From positions 124,001 to 188,000 of the forward strand of contig JAIVFJ010000064.1 in NCBI GenBank assembly GCA_025765615.1: DNA of 64,000 bases, given 5' to 3'. Of this stretch, positions 53,781 through 64,000 are shown piece by piece. The notes below the pieces were generated by a model, which was not told where the DNA came from, did no database searches, and saw only the letters and a list, made by a program, of their open reading frames with translations. A program made the translations under genes and the position numbers. The DNA comes from Zopfochytrium polystomum. Lineage: Eukaryota; Chytridiomycota; Chytridiomycetes; Chytridiales; Chytridiaceae. The stretch's first letter is position 1. Each line of letters opens with the position of its first letter.

Positions 53781-54641
53781 TCAGGGGAGGCGTTCTTGGC
53801 TGTTAAAAGAGTAAGATGGAGGCGAGAAGATCAAACAGCTGAAAAAGAAGAGCGTAAACCAAGTTACCCAGCAGCTTCTGCATTTGCCCAAGCCTGAAGG
53901 CTTAACGGTAGATATACAAAAGCTTAGTCTGATTTGGATCCGTTTCTCCTTCGCTTGTTCAAATTCTGGAAGTGACAATAGTTGCTGGCGCTGCTGCTGT
54001 GCTGAAGTTTGCCCTCGGGTCGAAGTTTCGAAACAAGAATGGGGTGGGAAGGGCAAGGGGAAAGAATTGTTTCTGTGCTATGAGCGTGACAGTTTTTGCT
54101 ATCTCTCCTGTTGTGGATATTGCTTCTGCAGGCCGCTGCGTGCGCACAAGGCACAAGACAGAACTTTATCACATTGTGGCTGCCGGGCCTTGTTCCACAT
54201 CCTGGGTGCTCGCTTTTTCGTTGTTGACAAATACTTTGAGTAAATATTGTGAAACAGAACCCAGTTGTGCACGACACAGTGGTGATTGAGACCCCATCCA
54301 TGCGCACATCACTTGTTCTCTTTCTTTCTCTCTTCCTGCTGCTTGCTTCCCATGTCTCGCCTTGCATATGTGTGTGTGTGTGTGTGTGTGTGTGCTCTTG
54401 TGGGGTGACCGGCCGATTGCGGGGTGCGCCAGTCATTTAGGGTTATATACATTTATCCGCAAAGCTTCCTTGTCAGCAGGACTTGTCGACACCCCCACAC
54501 CACCAAGCTGGTGCTGCACCACCAGCAACCCACAGCCTCTTCCAAAACCACCACCCACCTGCACTGACCTACACCCACCCATCGGACCCTGACCAGCCCG
54601 TCCATCGCGCTACTCCCTCGCCGTCGTGAGCGCAGATCGTC
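53781..54641. other. Intergenic, with a GT repeat
   Basis: Contains (GT)n at 54369-54393. May include the 5' end of the Copia element. C/A-rich leader just before the regulator's start. No gene supported. Confidence 0.45.
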
Positions 54642-57600
54642 ATGAAGGACCATCATCGGCCGATCCCTCCTCCCGCGGCGTCGTCGGCGTCGTCGTCGGC
54701 GAGAAGGCACTCTGGCACCGCGCTCGCTGCTGCCGGAGCCGGTGCTCCCTCAAGCCCAGGCGTTGGCACCGAGGAGCCGCGCCTGTTGCCCACTTCTTTG
54801 CCACAACCACCGCAACCACAACGGCAACCACAACTACAACCCCAACCACAACCGCCCGCTCGGCAGTCCCAACAGCTGCAGCTGCCGCAACCATTTCTCT
54901 TCGAGTCGTGGTCGATAGATCGCTCCGATCCGTCCTCGTCGACACAACTGCCCTCCTCTTCATCCGCCATACAGCACTCCCCCTCCCCCTCCTCCTCTTC
55001 CTCCTCCTCCTCCCGCAATCACCCCGATCTCCAGTCGCCGTCCTCCGCAACCACCAATCTTCTCGCCAGCCTGCTTTCTTCCGCACCATCCAGCGCCCCA
55101 TCGAAGACATCGGCAGCAGTCGGTCAGACCTCTTCGTTCAAGTATTTCGTCCGCAGATGGTGAGAATAGGCTCGTTCAACCAAGGAAATCGAGCGATGTA
55201 CTGAAAGATCCCGTTGTGTTTGTCCGTGCGTGCGTGTGTGTGGTTTTCCGGAAAACTGGTGCTCACAGGTCATGCGCAACTTGTCGAGCCCGTAAAGTCA
55301 AATGCGATGGCGCCCGCCCTCGTTGCAGCAACTGCGCGAAGAGAGATCAATCGACGGTGTGCTATTACGACCAGGATTCGATGAACAACCAGGCCCTCGC
55401 CGGCCCCTCGTCGACGCGACGGTCTGTTAAAGGGCCTGTCCGAGAGAGGCGAGTCGGCACGACAGACTCAATGGACACCAAAATGGGGGGTGGGTCCGCC
55501 GTGTGTTTCCCGATTTCCTTATCAAGCCGCCTTTTCCGAGCCCCTCTTACGTGTTGTTTCCCATTCTGTTTGCACCCCTCGATCTGGCCTGACTGCCGGA
55601 TAAAACTCTTTGCACGTGTGGCGGGGGTGTAAAGGCGACGCCGAAGCGCTTCGCCTTGACCCGAACAACCTGGCCGATCTGCTCGCGAGAACCCGACTGG
55701 TGGAAAACCTATTCCGCCCCTCAATCTACTCCGAAGCGGATGAGGGGTCCCCCGTTCTGTCCGTCAAACTGCCCGTGAGGCCGGACGCTTTGCCAAACGA
55801 AGAAGCAATGCTAGTCGAGGGTTTCTTCCGCTCGCCGCAATGGGGACTGCAAGTGGTCCACAGGCTGTCGTTGCTGCGGAACTGGGAAAGCGAGCCTGCC
55901 ATCCTAAAGTATGCCAGATTATTTAGGTTGAATATTTTGACAACACTGACGAAAATTGGTACCCGCTTCGGCTGTTCCCCTCCCAGGGCAGCAATTTGTG
56001 CAGTCGGTGCCTCAGATCCGACCATGCTGCTGCCAAAGTCCGTCATGATGTGGTACTACGACTTCTCCCGCTCCCAGTTTTCAGAGGCTTGCGATGTTCC
56101 GAGCCTGAAAATTCTGCAAGCACTGCTGATCTTGGGCATCCAGTCCTACGGTGTGTTTGATACGTGCCGTATGTGGGAATGAGACTAATGGAGGTCCATA
56201 GTGATTGGTAAAGTCTCTGCGGCGCGCAATGTGCTTGGTACGGCCTGCAGAATGGTATTTGTGGTTGTTTTTTTTTTTTGTTTTATCAACCGCATGCTTT
56301 CTCCAGCTACGGATACAATTTTTGCCACTTACAATCCAAACTTTGGCCCCTCAACCGAAAAGGCTCTCTTTCTTGATCTTAACGTCGATCCGGATGATCT
56401 TTCACATCCCTTATCGGTTATCGATGGTGAAATCAGACGAAGGTGTTGGTGGTCTTGCTATACATTGGAGCAGTGTAAGTTGTAGGATTGGGGGGACAAG
56501 AGCGTTCGGTCTTTGGCATTGGCTGAATCCTGAAACAGACGTGTCCACCAACACATCCAAAATACCTTACTTTCCCCGCAAGTCCTGGCCAGTGAAATTC
56601 ATTTGCCCAGAGCCAGTGTGGCAATCCCTGGATCCATCTTTTGTTGACGCGATCGTACCCATGAGCGAAGGATGCTGGTTTGACTCGTTCGTATGGCTCT
56701 TGGAAATCAATTACGACACGACCGTCATTGTGGACTCACTTCGCAAGTCAGCAATGTCGGTAGTAAAGCTGGAAGAGAAAACAGCCTTAGAATTGACCCT
56801 ATTGCTGGCGAAGCTGGAATGTTGGCGCTTGATGTCGGGAAGAGACCATTGGATCAACGTCGACGAAGCCGAGTTCTGGCTTTTGCGAGCCAGTAGAGAA
56901 GACCCAACGACGTGGCGGTGGTTTGTCTCCATATTTTATCTGCATCATGAGTCGGTTCTGCTTCTTGCCCTGCCAAGCTTGTTCCGTTATCTTCCAACCC
57001 TTATATCCTTACGCCACTCCCAATTCGACCCTATGGACACGGCGCTAGCAAGCAAGAATTTAGTCAGCCAAGAGCACCTCGGCATCAGCCATCAGACCTT
57101 CTTGCGGGGCGTGTCGGCGGCCGTTTCGATCGCAAAACTATTTACTGCCGTGAATCGCAGCAACTTGTACTTTGCGTCCTACGGGGTTCTGTCAGTGATC
57201 GTCGCTGCAGACTTTCTCGCCCTCGCCGAATCCGCTCTCCAAGTTGCTGCAATGGTGTTGCCGGAAAGCAGCCTTACATCCGCAACGGACCGGCTCGACA
57301 TGGTGATGACAGCTACCGAGCTGCAGACACTGCTTGCCGGGGTGGTGGAAGCGTTCGGAGGCCTTCGCAGAGCAAGACCCATGTTCGGTGCGCCGTATGA
57401 ACGGTTTCAGCGGCTGGCAGCGTCCGACTGGGATTACTTTGACTCTGACAATGCCTGCCAGTCTTCGACGTCTTCCAAGGACAGTCCATCAACCGCCTAC
57501 CTGTCGGCGTCGTCACCCGATAGCAACCTGAGCAGCGACAGCAGCCTTCTGTTCATCGGTTTTCCAGACAGTCCGCGACACATTCCAGACTTTCACGCAA

Positions 57601-58019
57601 CGGAGCCTGCTGCGCCAGGAGAACCGGCCCCCACGTCAGCCGCATCTTCGAAGACAGTGAGCGGGATAACCCCCCTTCCCTCATGGCCCACCATCCGCAC
57701 CGCACCCCCTGTCACTACCCTCGTCACCCTTATCCGCGCCGCGCGAGAAGCCGTCTCCTGGGGCATCCCACCCACACAAAACCCACTTTACCCTCCCCCG
57801 CCACCGCCGCAGCCGCCGCTCGCCGCTTCATCTCACCGCGCGTTCGCACCGCCGCATCCGCCGGCACCTCCCCATCCCCGTGCGCCTCCGGATCGAACCA
57901 TCCCCCACGCATTACCTCCACCACCACCACCACCCACCCGCGCCAGCGACGACGCAACCCTAAACGCAGCCGACGCGCTCCCGCCGCTGCCCCCCACCCC
58001 AGCCCATCGCGCATGCTGA
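54642..58019 (+). CDS. Zn2Cys6 fungal transcription factor
   Basis: Proposed exons 54642-55159, 55269-55489, 55635-56150, 56202-56237, 56307-56474 and 56539-58019 keep phase and give 979 residues. Exon 3's acceptor (GTAAAG) and the short exon 4 are least certain. After a Ser/Pro/Gln-rich N-terminus, the first splice completes W-SCATCRARKVKCDG, followed by RPRCSNCAKRDQSTVCYY. This is the Cys6 binuclear zinc cluster. The fungal transcription-factor middle domain follows (LLILGIQSY, IDGEIRRRCWWSCYTLEQ, FLALAESALQV). It is a DNA-binding nuclear regulator; target unknown. The tail is Pro-rich. A stop lies at 58019, but another register from about 58009 gives HAEEWDRYFDVLFPNL and runs to 58230, so a last intron may be missing from this model. 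Confidence 0.82.
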
Positions 58020-58230
58020 AGAATGGGACCGCTACTTCGACGTGCTCTTTCCAAACCTCTCCGCACCGTTTGCGGCCGGCGCCACCGTCCCCGCCGCCGC
58101 CGCCCCTCCCGCTGGGGCCGACCCTCTCAGTGCGCTCCAGCCCCGCGCCCTCGCCCTGCCCGGTCTGCCCTCGCCGCAGTCGTCGGCCGATACTCCGAAG
58201 ACGCCCGACGAGGATCGATGGATCTTTTGA
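58020..58230 (+). CDS. Probable true C-terminus of the Zn2Cys6 regulator (unplaced exon)
   Basis: A frame reading AEEWDRYFDVLFPNLSAPF, then Ala/Pro-rich sequence and ending TPKTPDEDRWIF at 58230, starts after an acceptor-like CACCCCAG near 57995-58001. It is acidic and aromatic, unlike the Pro/Arg noise in other frames. A phase-compatible donor is ACA then GTGAGC at about 57658, which would remove a Pro-rich stretch from the 58019 model. Not resolved. Confidence 0.4.
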
Positions 58231-59024
58231 GTGTTGTGGGGGTTCCCGCCAAAACCCCCCCTCTTCCCACCACACCACGAGCTCTTAACAACCAACCTTC
58301 ACTTACCTCACACACAACAACCCGTTGGGGGTCAAAGCCACGCCCGCCAGCCCTAAAACCGGTTCCCCTTTGTAACCCCTCTCTTTTGTTTACCCTTTGT
58401 TTTTCTCGTTCGTTGGTTCTTCTTCTTTTTTTTTCTTCTTTTTTTCTCTCGGCTTTCAAGCGTAATTGCCGTAATCAAAACCTTTCAGGGCCACCACTCC
58501 CTGAAAAGGGGTAAGGGGTTTGGCGATGGTTCTTGGGAGGGTCGAGGGTGCTCAGTAATCGATTTAGATTGCTTTTTCTCTTTATGATTTCCAATTTGTT
58601 AGTTCGTCGCGCACTGGCTCTCTCCTTGTATAAAATGTTTTGTCTTGTTTATTTCTTTGTTCCTCTCGCCCCTCGCCCACCCTCTTCCCCCCAAAGTTTG
58701 CGTTCTCGCTTTTGTCACTGCTGCTCTCGCTGTACTCTTTCTTTCATTCTTCTTTGGTTACGGCTCATACCACGGTTTCTCTCTTGCTTTTGCCGATTTT
58801 TTGTCCTTCGACGCGCTGCGAGCATTACCCCGCCTGAGCAAGCACCCGCAGTCGCCGCAGCGTCAACGTAAATGAAACAAAATAAAGAAAAAGGCTCCCT
58901 GGGCTACTGCCATGTGACTGACTTTCTTCTCTCTCGCGCTTTCTCCTCTCTCTTTCTCACTCTCTCTTTCTCTCTCCCTCTCTCGCGTTCTCCAGCCAGA
59001 CGCTTCCCACCCCCTTTTTCTTTT
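58231..59024. other. Intergenic between convergent genes
   Basis: T/C-rich low-complexity DNA with short unsupported frames; presumably the two 3' ends. Confidence 0.5.
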
Positions 59025-61440
59025 CTAGACGCCCACAATCACCAGCCCAGCGCAGGCCGCGGCCACCACGAACGGCGTCACGCCCAGGCACCGCCAGAGA
59101 AACTCAGCCTGCCGCACCTCGGCGCCGCGGCTCTTGACCACCCCGCTCCACATCAGCCCGGCGAGGCTTCCCACAAACAGCAGGTTCGCGCCGACGTTGC
59201 TGCCCACCACCAGCCCAAACAGCGCGCCGCGCCGCGACGCCGCCACTGCCGCGTCCAGCACCGCGTCCGCCGCCGTGGCCGCCGCCATGGACGAATCCGT
59301 CGCGTTCTCTCCCGTGCCGCCGACGCCGGCCGCGGCAGACAGCGCCGCGCGCGCCGCAGAGGCGTACAGCGGGTGCTGCAGCGCGCGCGCAAACAGCATC
59401 GTCATGGGCAGGTTGTTCAGCACCGTGCAGGCCGCCGTCGTCGCCGCCGCCGTCCCAAACACCGCCGCCGAGAACGGCTGCAGCCGCCCCAGCCCCTCCG
59501 CAAGCAGGCCCGTCCACCCGCGCGCGTCCAGCCCTTGCACGAGAACAAACATGCCGAGCGAGAACGGGACCAGCGTGTACGGGAGACGACGGAGCACCGT
59601 CCACGTCCGCTGGAACCGGGGACGATGCGGTGCGGGACGCGGTGTGGCCGCGGCGGAGGAGGCGATGCTCAGGGAGGCGGCGGCGGACGCGCGCCCGAGG
59701 GATCCGCGCTCGAGTGTCGACGGGGTGGAGACGAGGAAGTCGGCCGAGTGCTCCGCGACGCCGTCACCGCTGCCGCCGGTGGGCGTGCCCGAGGCGTCGG
59801 CGTCGTCGGCCGCGCGGAAGGAGAAGTTGCCAGGATGACCGTCGTCGGGCTTCGCCGCCTTGCCCACCGCCGCGGCCGCCGCGGCGCCGTCGAACCCCCC
59901 GACCATCTCGATCGCGTCCTGGTTGTTGTCGGCTACAAAGCTCCCGTCCACGTCCTCGCTCAGCGACGCCGCCCCCGCTGCCGCCGCCGGCAAGTCCGCC
60001 GTCGCGTCGTCCGCCCTCGCTGCGCCACCACCGCCACCGCGCAGCCCCAGCCGGTCGACAACAACCAAATCGTACAGCGCCAGCACCGCCGCAAACGGCA
60101 GCGTCACGGCCCACACCCCAACCGACCCGCCCGCGACCACGGGCACCACCATCACCGACGTCAAGCACGCCACCAGCACCGCGCACCCGATCCCGGCCGC
60201 CACGGGGTCCGTCACCGCAAACACCGACGGCATGCGCGGCGTGTCCCTCGTCGCCGCCGCTGTCTCCGCCGCAACGGCTGCTACTGCTCCTCCTCGACCG
60301 TCTCCGCCGCCGCCGTCGCCGATCCGCACCGGCACCGACCGCCAAAAGACCGCGGTCGTCGCGGCCAGGCTCGCCACCACCGCCAGCAGCGTCGGCAGCG
60401 CCATGACCGCCGAGAACCGCACGATCGAGATCGACGCCGCTTGCGAGACGATCACGTTGGTCGGGTTCCCGACGAACAGCGCCATGCTCGTGATGTTGGA
60501 CACGATGAAGCCGGATATCAGGTACGGCGTTGCGTCGATCTGAAGGGTTTCAAAACAGGGGGCTGGGTCAATGAAAATCGGGAATCTCGTGGACGAACGA
60601 GGGCCAGGCGCGCGGCCAGCTGTATTCACCTTTGCGGATTTGGCAAAGTAGCACAGGATGGGAGTGACGGTGAGGGCGACCACGTCGTTGGAGGTGAATA
60701 TGGTCATGACGGCGGACAGAGTGAACAGGTAAAAGTAGAGTCGCCAGCCGGACGAGCCTCCAGACTGTGTGATGCGGTACGCAATGTACCGGAACAGCCC
60801 GGTCTCGTCAATCGAGATGCAGATGTATGCTGTAAATCATGGTGCATTGATTTTAATAATTTGGGTCGGAGGGAGTTTATTTTCGAGGGAGGATCCTTTA
60901 GTATCTGTATTTAAAAAACACAAACGTTGGATTCGCCACCGTTTCGCGGCTCCATGGGGGCTGGCGGAAGGGAAGCGGCTATACCTCACCAAGACTGAAG
61001 ATCAGGATCAAAATCGTGTACGGCTGGATGCCGTCGGGATCGCCGACGATCCCGTTCTTGACATCGTCCAGCGACAGCACGCGGGACGCGAGGAGCACCA
61101 GCACTCCCAGCGGCGGCGCGGTGGCGAGGTTCAGCGTCAGCCGGATGCGCCTGCTCCGCTGTGGCTGCTCCTGCACTTGCTGCTGCTGCTGCGGCTGCTC
61201 GTGGGCGACCGGCAGCCGTGGCGGATGCTGCGGGTGCTGTTTCTTTGCCGAAGCGGACTTCCTGGAACTCCCTGCCGTCCCCTTGAGCGAGGCCGGGAGC
61301 GGGCCGACGGCCAGGTGCAGCGGCTTGGAGACGCAGACGGCGGTGACGAGCACAAAGACGGCGAGCGCCGCGTAGCTCGCCGGCGTGAGGCTGACGGCGG
61401 CGACGTCGTTGGACGTTGCCGTCGTCGTCGTTGTCGACAT
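59025..61440 (-). CDS. ArsB/NhaD-type (ion transporter superfamily) membrane permease
   Basis: Exons 61440-60990, 60829-60630 and 60539-59025; introns 160 bp (GTGAGG...TTACAG) and 90 bp (GTGAAT...CTTCAG), phases consistent, 721 residues. A hydrophobic first segment (YAALAVFVLVTAVCV) and a Gln-rich loop precede ILILIFSLAYICISIDETGL, completed across the first splice. Then come FTSNDVVALTVTPI, SMALFVGNPTNVIVSQAA and further membrane segments. A large Ala/Gly/Asp-rich loop follows (about residues 380-480), then FSLGMFVLVQGLDARG, CTVLNNLPMTMLFARAL and GLVVGSNVGANLLFVGSL. GNPTN and the NNLPM and SNVGAN hairpins are typical of ArsB/citrate-type permeases. Arsenite, anion or sodium/proton exchange are all possible. 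Two inserted loops make it longer than bacterial ArsB (about 430). Confidence 0.85.
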
Positions 61441-61863
61441 TTTTCTTTTTCTCTTTTTTTCTTTCTTTGAGATCTTTAGCGGGACTTAAATAGGAGGCAG
61501 GAGGCAGAATCGCTCTCTCTCTCTCTCTCTCTCTCTCCTCTCTCTCTCGCTCTCTCTCTCTCTCTCCTTTCTCTCTCTCCCCCTTGTTTGGATCGAGCGT
61601 TGCACGCGCAGCCGGCCGACCAATGAAAACAATCTCCGTGTGACCAAGCCGTCAGCCACACGAAAGCCGAAAAAAAAACACAAACGCCAAACAGCCCCAC
61701 GCAAAAATACGTGTGAGCCCCACGACTGGCGGACGGCGCAGCAATTAGTAAATAACATCGTTCTGTGCTGTCCCGCCAGTTAGCGTGAACACCGAGACGT
61801 ACGCTTAGATGCTATAGCACCACTCGAAGAAATACATGTTCCTTCATAGTCGGAGAGAGAAAG

Positions 61864-61928
<65 letters not shown>

Positions 61929-61985
61929 GCGGACATCCTGACGGAACAGTCGAAAACGTTCAAAGTGGTGAATGCAGTCCAGTCC
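61441..61985. other. Intergenic with CT and GA microsatellites
   Basis: (TC)n at 61512-61566 and (GA)n at 61871-61923 between the permease 5' end and the hydrolase 3' end. No gene. Confidence 0.6.
61871..61923. repeat. (GA)n microsatellite
   Basis: About 27 uninterrupted GA units. Confidence 0.95.
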
Positions 61986-63894
61986 TCAATCCACGGTTTT
62001 GAGAAACGCGTCCACGGCCCCCCAGTACTCCTTTGGGAAATCGACCGCGTGCCGCACGTGCCCGGAGCCGTCGAATCGCTTGGCATGCACCCGCGACACG
62101 ACGCCACTGCCCGCCTGCTCCTTCTCCGCCGCCGCCACCGCCGCCTCCGCCTCCTTAGCGCGCTCAATGTACTCCTCGACGTGCTCCGACAGCACCAGCG
62201 CGTCCTCGCGCGAGTACAAAAAGAGCTTTGGCGCCTTCGTAAACGGCACCGCCGCCGCCTCTGGCCGCGTGGATCCGCGCCCGCCGCCCTTTGGCAGCCC
62301 CAGCACCTTCCGCGCAGCCTCCGCCACTACCAGCGGCTCCACCGGGATCCGCAGCGCCACGCACATCCACCGCACAGCGATCCACGCGTAAAACACCGCT
62401 CGCACCACTGCCCGCGCCACGGCGCGCGCGATCGTCGACCGGATCGACACTGTCATCGCGTTCACCGCGCTCGTCACCGTCGGCCGTCCCGGCGCAGAGT
62501 CGAGGATCAAGGCGCGCAGCGCGAGCGTGCGCGACGGCGTCGTTGTTTCGGGGAGGTGCTTGAGGATCTGGTCCAGCGTCACCACGCCTGGTTTATTTCG
62601 GTGTGAGTGAAGAAAGCGGGTGGTGCGTTTGTGTGTGATTGGTATGTGCGTGAGTGGGTCGGGTGTCAATTTGTGTGTGCGAGTGTGCGAGCGTGTGCGT
62701 GGGGTGCGTGGGGTGCGTGGGGTGTGCGTGGAGGGCGGGGAGAGACAGAGAGTGAAAGGAGGGAAATCGCGAAAGAGCTAATGAACGCGAGAGAGAACGC
62801 GAGAGAGGGCGAGAGCGAGCTATCGAGAAGGTGAGAGTGAGGTCAAGAATGGGAGGCTTCGGGCCAAGGGCCGCATGATCGAGAAGGGGGGGGGGGGGGG
62901 GGCACGCAGCACTTCTCACCTCCGTTTGAAAACGCATGGACGATCGTGCCACCCTTCTTGGGGTCAAGGGCACCAGCGGCCTCCAACGCCGGCGCGGCAT
63001 CGGCAGCGACCTGCTTCCCTCCGCCCAGGAACACATCTGCCCACCAGATAAAAGAATAGAAATAGACGAACTTTCGGTGAGGACGAAACAGCAGGGAACG
63101 CCGATCAAACGCAAAGCTTTCCGATCGGCTCATTCGCAAACTCAACTCTTCCAGGTTGACAGGCCCAGCACGACCGGGTGGCCCCTCTCCAGGTAGAAGG
63201 ATGCGTACTTTTCGACGTTCTTGTACTTGCCGTCCATCCACCCCAGCAGCAGGACGGCGGACTTTGCCGAAGTCGTCGTCGTTGTCGTTGTCGTCGTCGT
63301 TGCTGACCCCGTGGCGGCGGCCGCCGCCGCCTTCGGCAGCAGCGTAGTGAATGGCGGCATATGTTCGGCTAAACTGATCCCGAGTCTATTTTTACTTTTT
63401 TGTTGTTTTTTTTTTCGTTTGTTTTTAGTTTTTCTTTACAGCCGGCTTAGGAATCCGACACGGGCTGTTCGATTCTACCGCAACCCCGCCGTTCGGCTGT
63501 TCAATTGCTCCGCAATGATGGTGAAACACATGGTGCGATGGGCGACTATTAAATATAATAATTTTAGTGCTCCCTTGTGCATCTTAAGGTAGTATTCTCA
63601 TTCCAAAAGAGAAGAGATAACAATGTATTGGGAACAGCAAGATAATTACTTACAGTCTTGCCACCCAAGGCCTGTCTTTGTCTGACGCTTCCCGCGCCCA
63701 CACGAAGAAACGAACAACATGGCAACTGCCGCCCCGACGGTCGCGGCGCCGGTGCAGCAAAGCGACACCGGCCTCAGCGATCTCCGCGATCGCGCGCTCG
63801 GAGAAACTCCAGCATTTGATAGTCGCGCACACTCCCATTGACACTGCGGTCGTCGGCTCCCACGAACGTCGCGCGTCGCGCGTGCCCCTGTCAT
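61986..63894 (-). CDS. DUF829/TMEM53-like alpha/beta hydrolase
   Basis: Exons 63894-63654, 63368-63147, 63036-62920 and 62587-61986; introns 285 bp (GTAAGT...TTTAG), 110 bp (GTTGAG...GGCAG) and 332 bp (GTGAGA...ACCAG), all phase-consistent, giving 393 residues. Without the first exon, ATG 63360 gives 310 residues, the safer core. Core motifs: AVLLLGWMDGKYKNVEKYASF, IVHAFSNGG (nucleophile region, completed across a splice), ALILDSAPG, KLFLYSREDALV and DGSGHVRHAVDFP. These match the DUF829/TMEM53 layout with Ser, Asp and His in order. The first exon adds an Arg-rich stretch and a hydrophobic segment (TGAATVGAAVAMLFVSS) that could anchor or target the protein. Substrate unknown. Confidence 0.82.
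62886..62902. repeat. G homopolymer inside an intron of the DUF829 gene
   Basis: 17 G bases within intron 62588-62919. Confidence 0.9.
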
Positions 63895-64000
63895 TTTCTA
63901 CGCTGCCCGCGCGGTTCGCCGCGCCGCAGCAGCAGCAAGACCACAGCCGGCGCCGGCACCCTCTGCGTGACAGTAAACAATTCTCCAGTCAGGAACAGAC
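63895..64000. other. Window edge, upstream of the DUF829 gene
   Basis: GC-rich DNA with short open frames in both orientations. Too short to interpret. Confidence 0.4.

Noticed and set aside
59630..60406. Long Arg/Pro-rich plus-strand frame opposite the permease
   Set aside because: A shadow of the GC-rich permease coding sequence, whose minus-strand frame has clear family motifs.

Overview
The window is nuclear DNA of a fungus, probably an early-diverging zoosporic (chytrid-like) lineage. The evidence is: split genes with short GT-AG introns (mostly 50-160 bp), a Zn2Cys6 transcription factor, a chromodomain Ty3-type retrotransposon, a MULE, and GC-rich genes full of Ala/Pro/Ser/Gln homopolymers. 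The exact taxon cannot be named from sequence alone. All exon coordinates were derived by hand from splice consensus, phase and paralogue comparison.

Layout. 2-151: tail of a gene cut by the window edge. 1.5-18.4 kb: three members (PY1-PY3) of a paralogous two-transmembrane protein family, interrupted by an LTR retrotransposon (10.2-13.4 kb) and a small 80-residue gene. 19.8-20.8 kb: flavin-reductase-like gene with an apparent +1 frame break. 21.5-22.3 kb: broken copies of a small GGKxN-type domain. 22.35-26.9 kb: tandem DUF676-type lipases. 27.9-30.8 kb: a peroxiredoxin-like/protein-kinase fusion. 31-36.5 kb: gene-poor repeat region with a solo LTR, a tRNA-type SINE and motif clusters. 36.6-37.7 kb: signal peptidase complex subunit 2. 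38.6-40.5 kb: fourth two-TM paralogue (PY4). 42.3-46.0 kb: a second, unusual TKL-like kinase. 46.4-48.7 kb: an apparently intact MULE. 49.2-53.8 kb: a dead Copia element carrying a nested 1.45 kb insertion. 54.6-58.2 kb: Zn2Cys6 regulator. 59.0-61.4 kb: ArsB/NhaD-type permease. 62.0-63.9 kb: DUF829/TMEM53-like hydrolase.

Two observations stand out. (1) Four paralogues (PY1-PY4) share a juxtamembrane block, a two-TM hairpin, a W-x-x-E-D block, a PVPW block and an LPxY motif; three end in PPPxYxA. This layout suggests membrane adaptors recruiting a WW-domain (Rsp5/Nedd4-type) ubiquitin ligase. I do not recognise the family. (2) The LTR element lacks reverse transcriptase, RNase H and the integrase core, yet has identical LTRs and a target-site duplication, so it moved recently using proteins supplied in trans. 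Its LTR has an uninterrupted run of heat-shock-element half-sites, and its primer binding site is complementary to the predicted RNA 5' end (Tf1-style self-priming).

The host genes look like ordinary cell-biology genes (secretion, lipid hydrolysis, ion transport, signalling). They do not form an obvious cluster or pathway.
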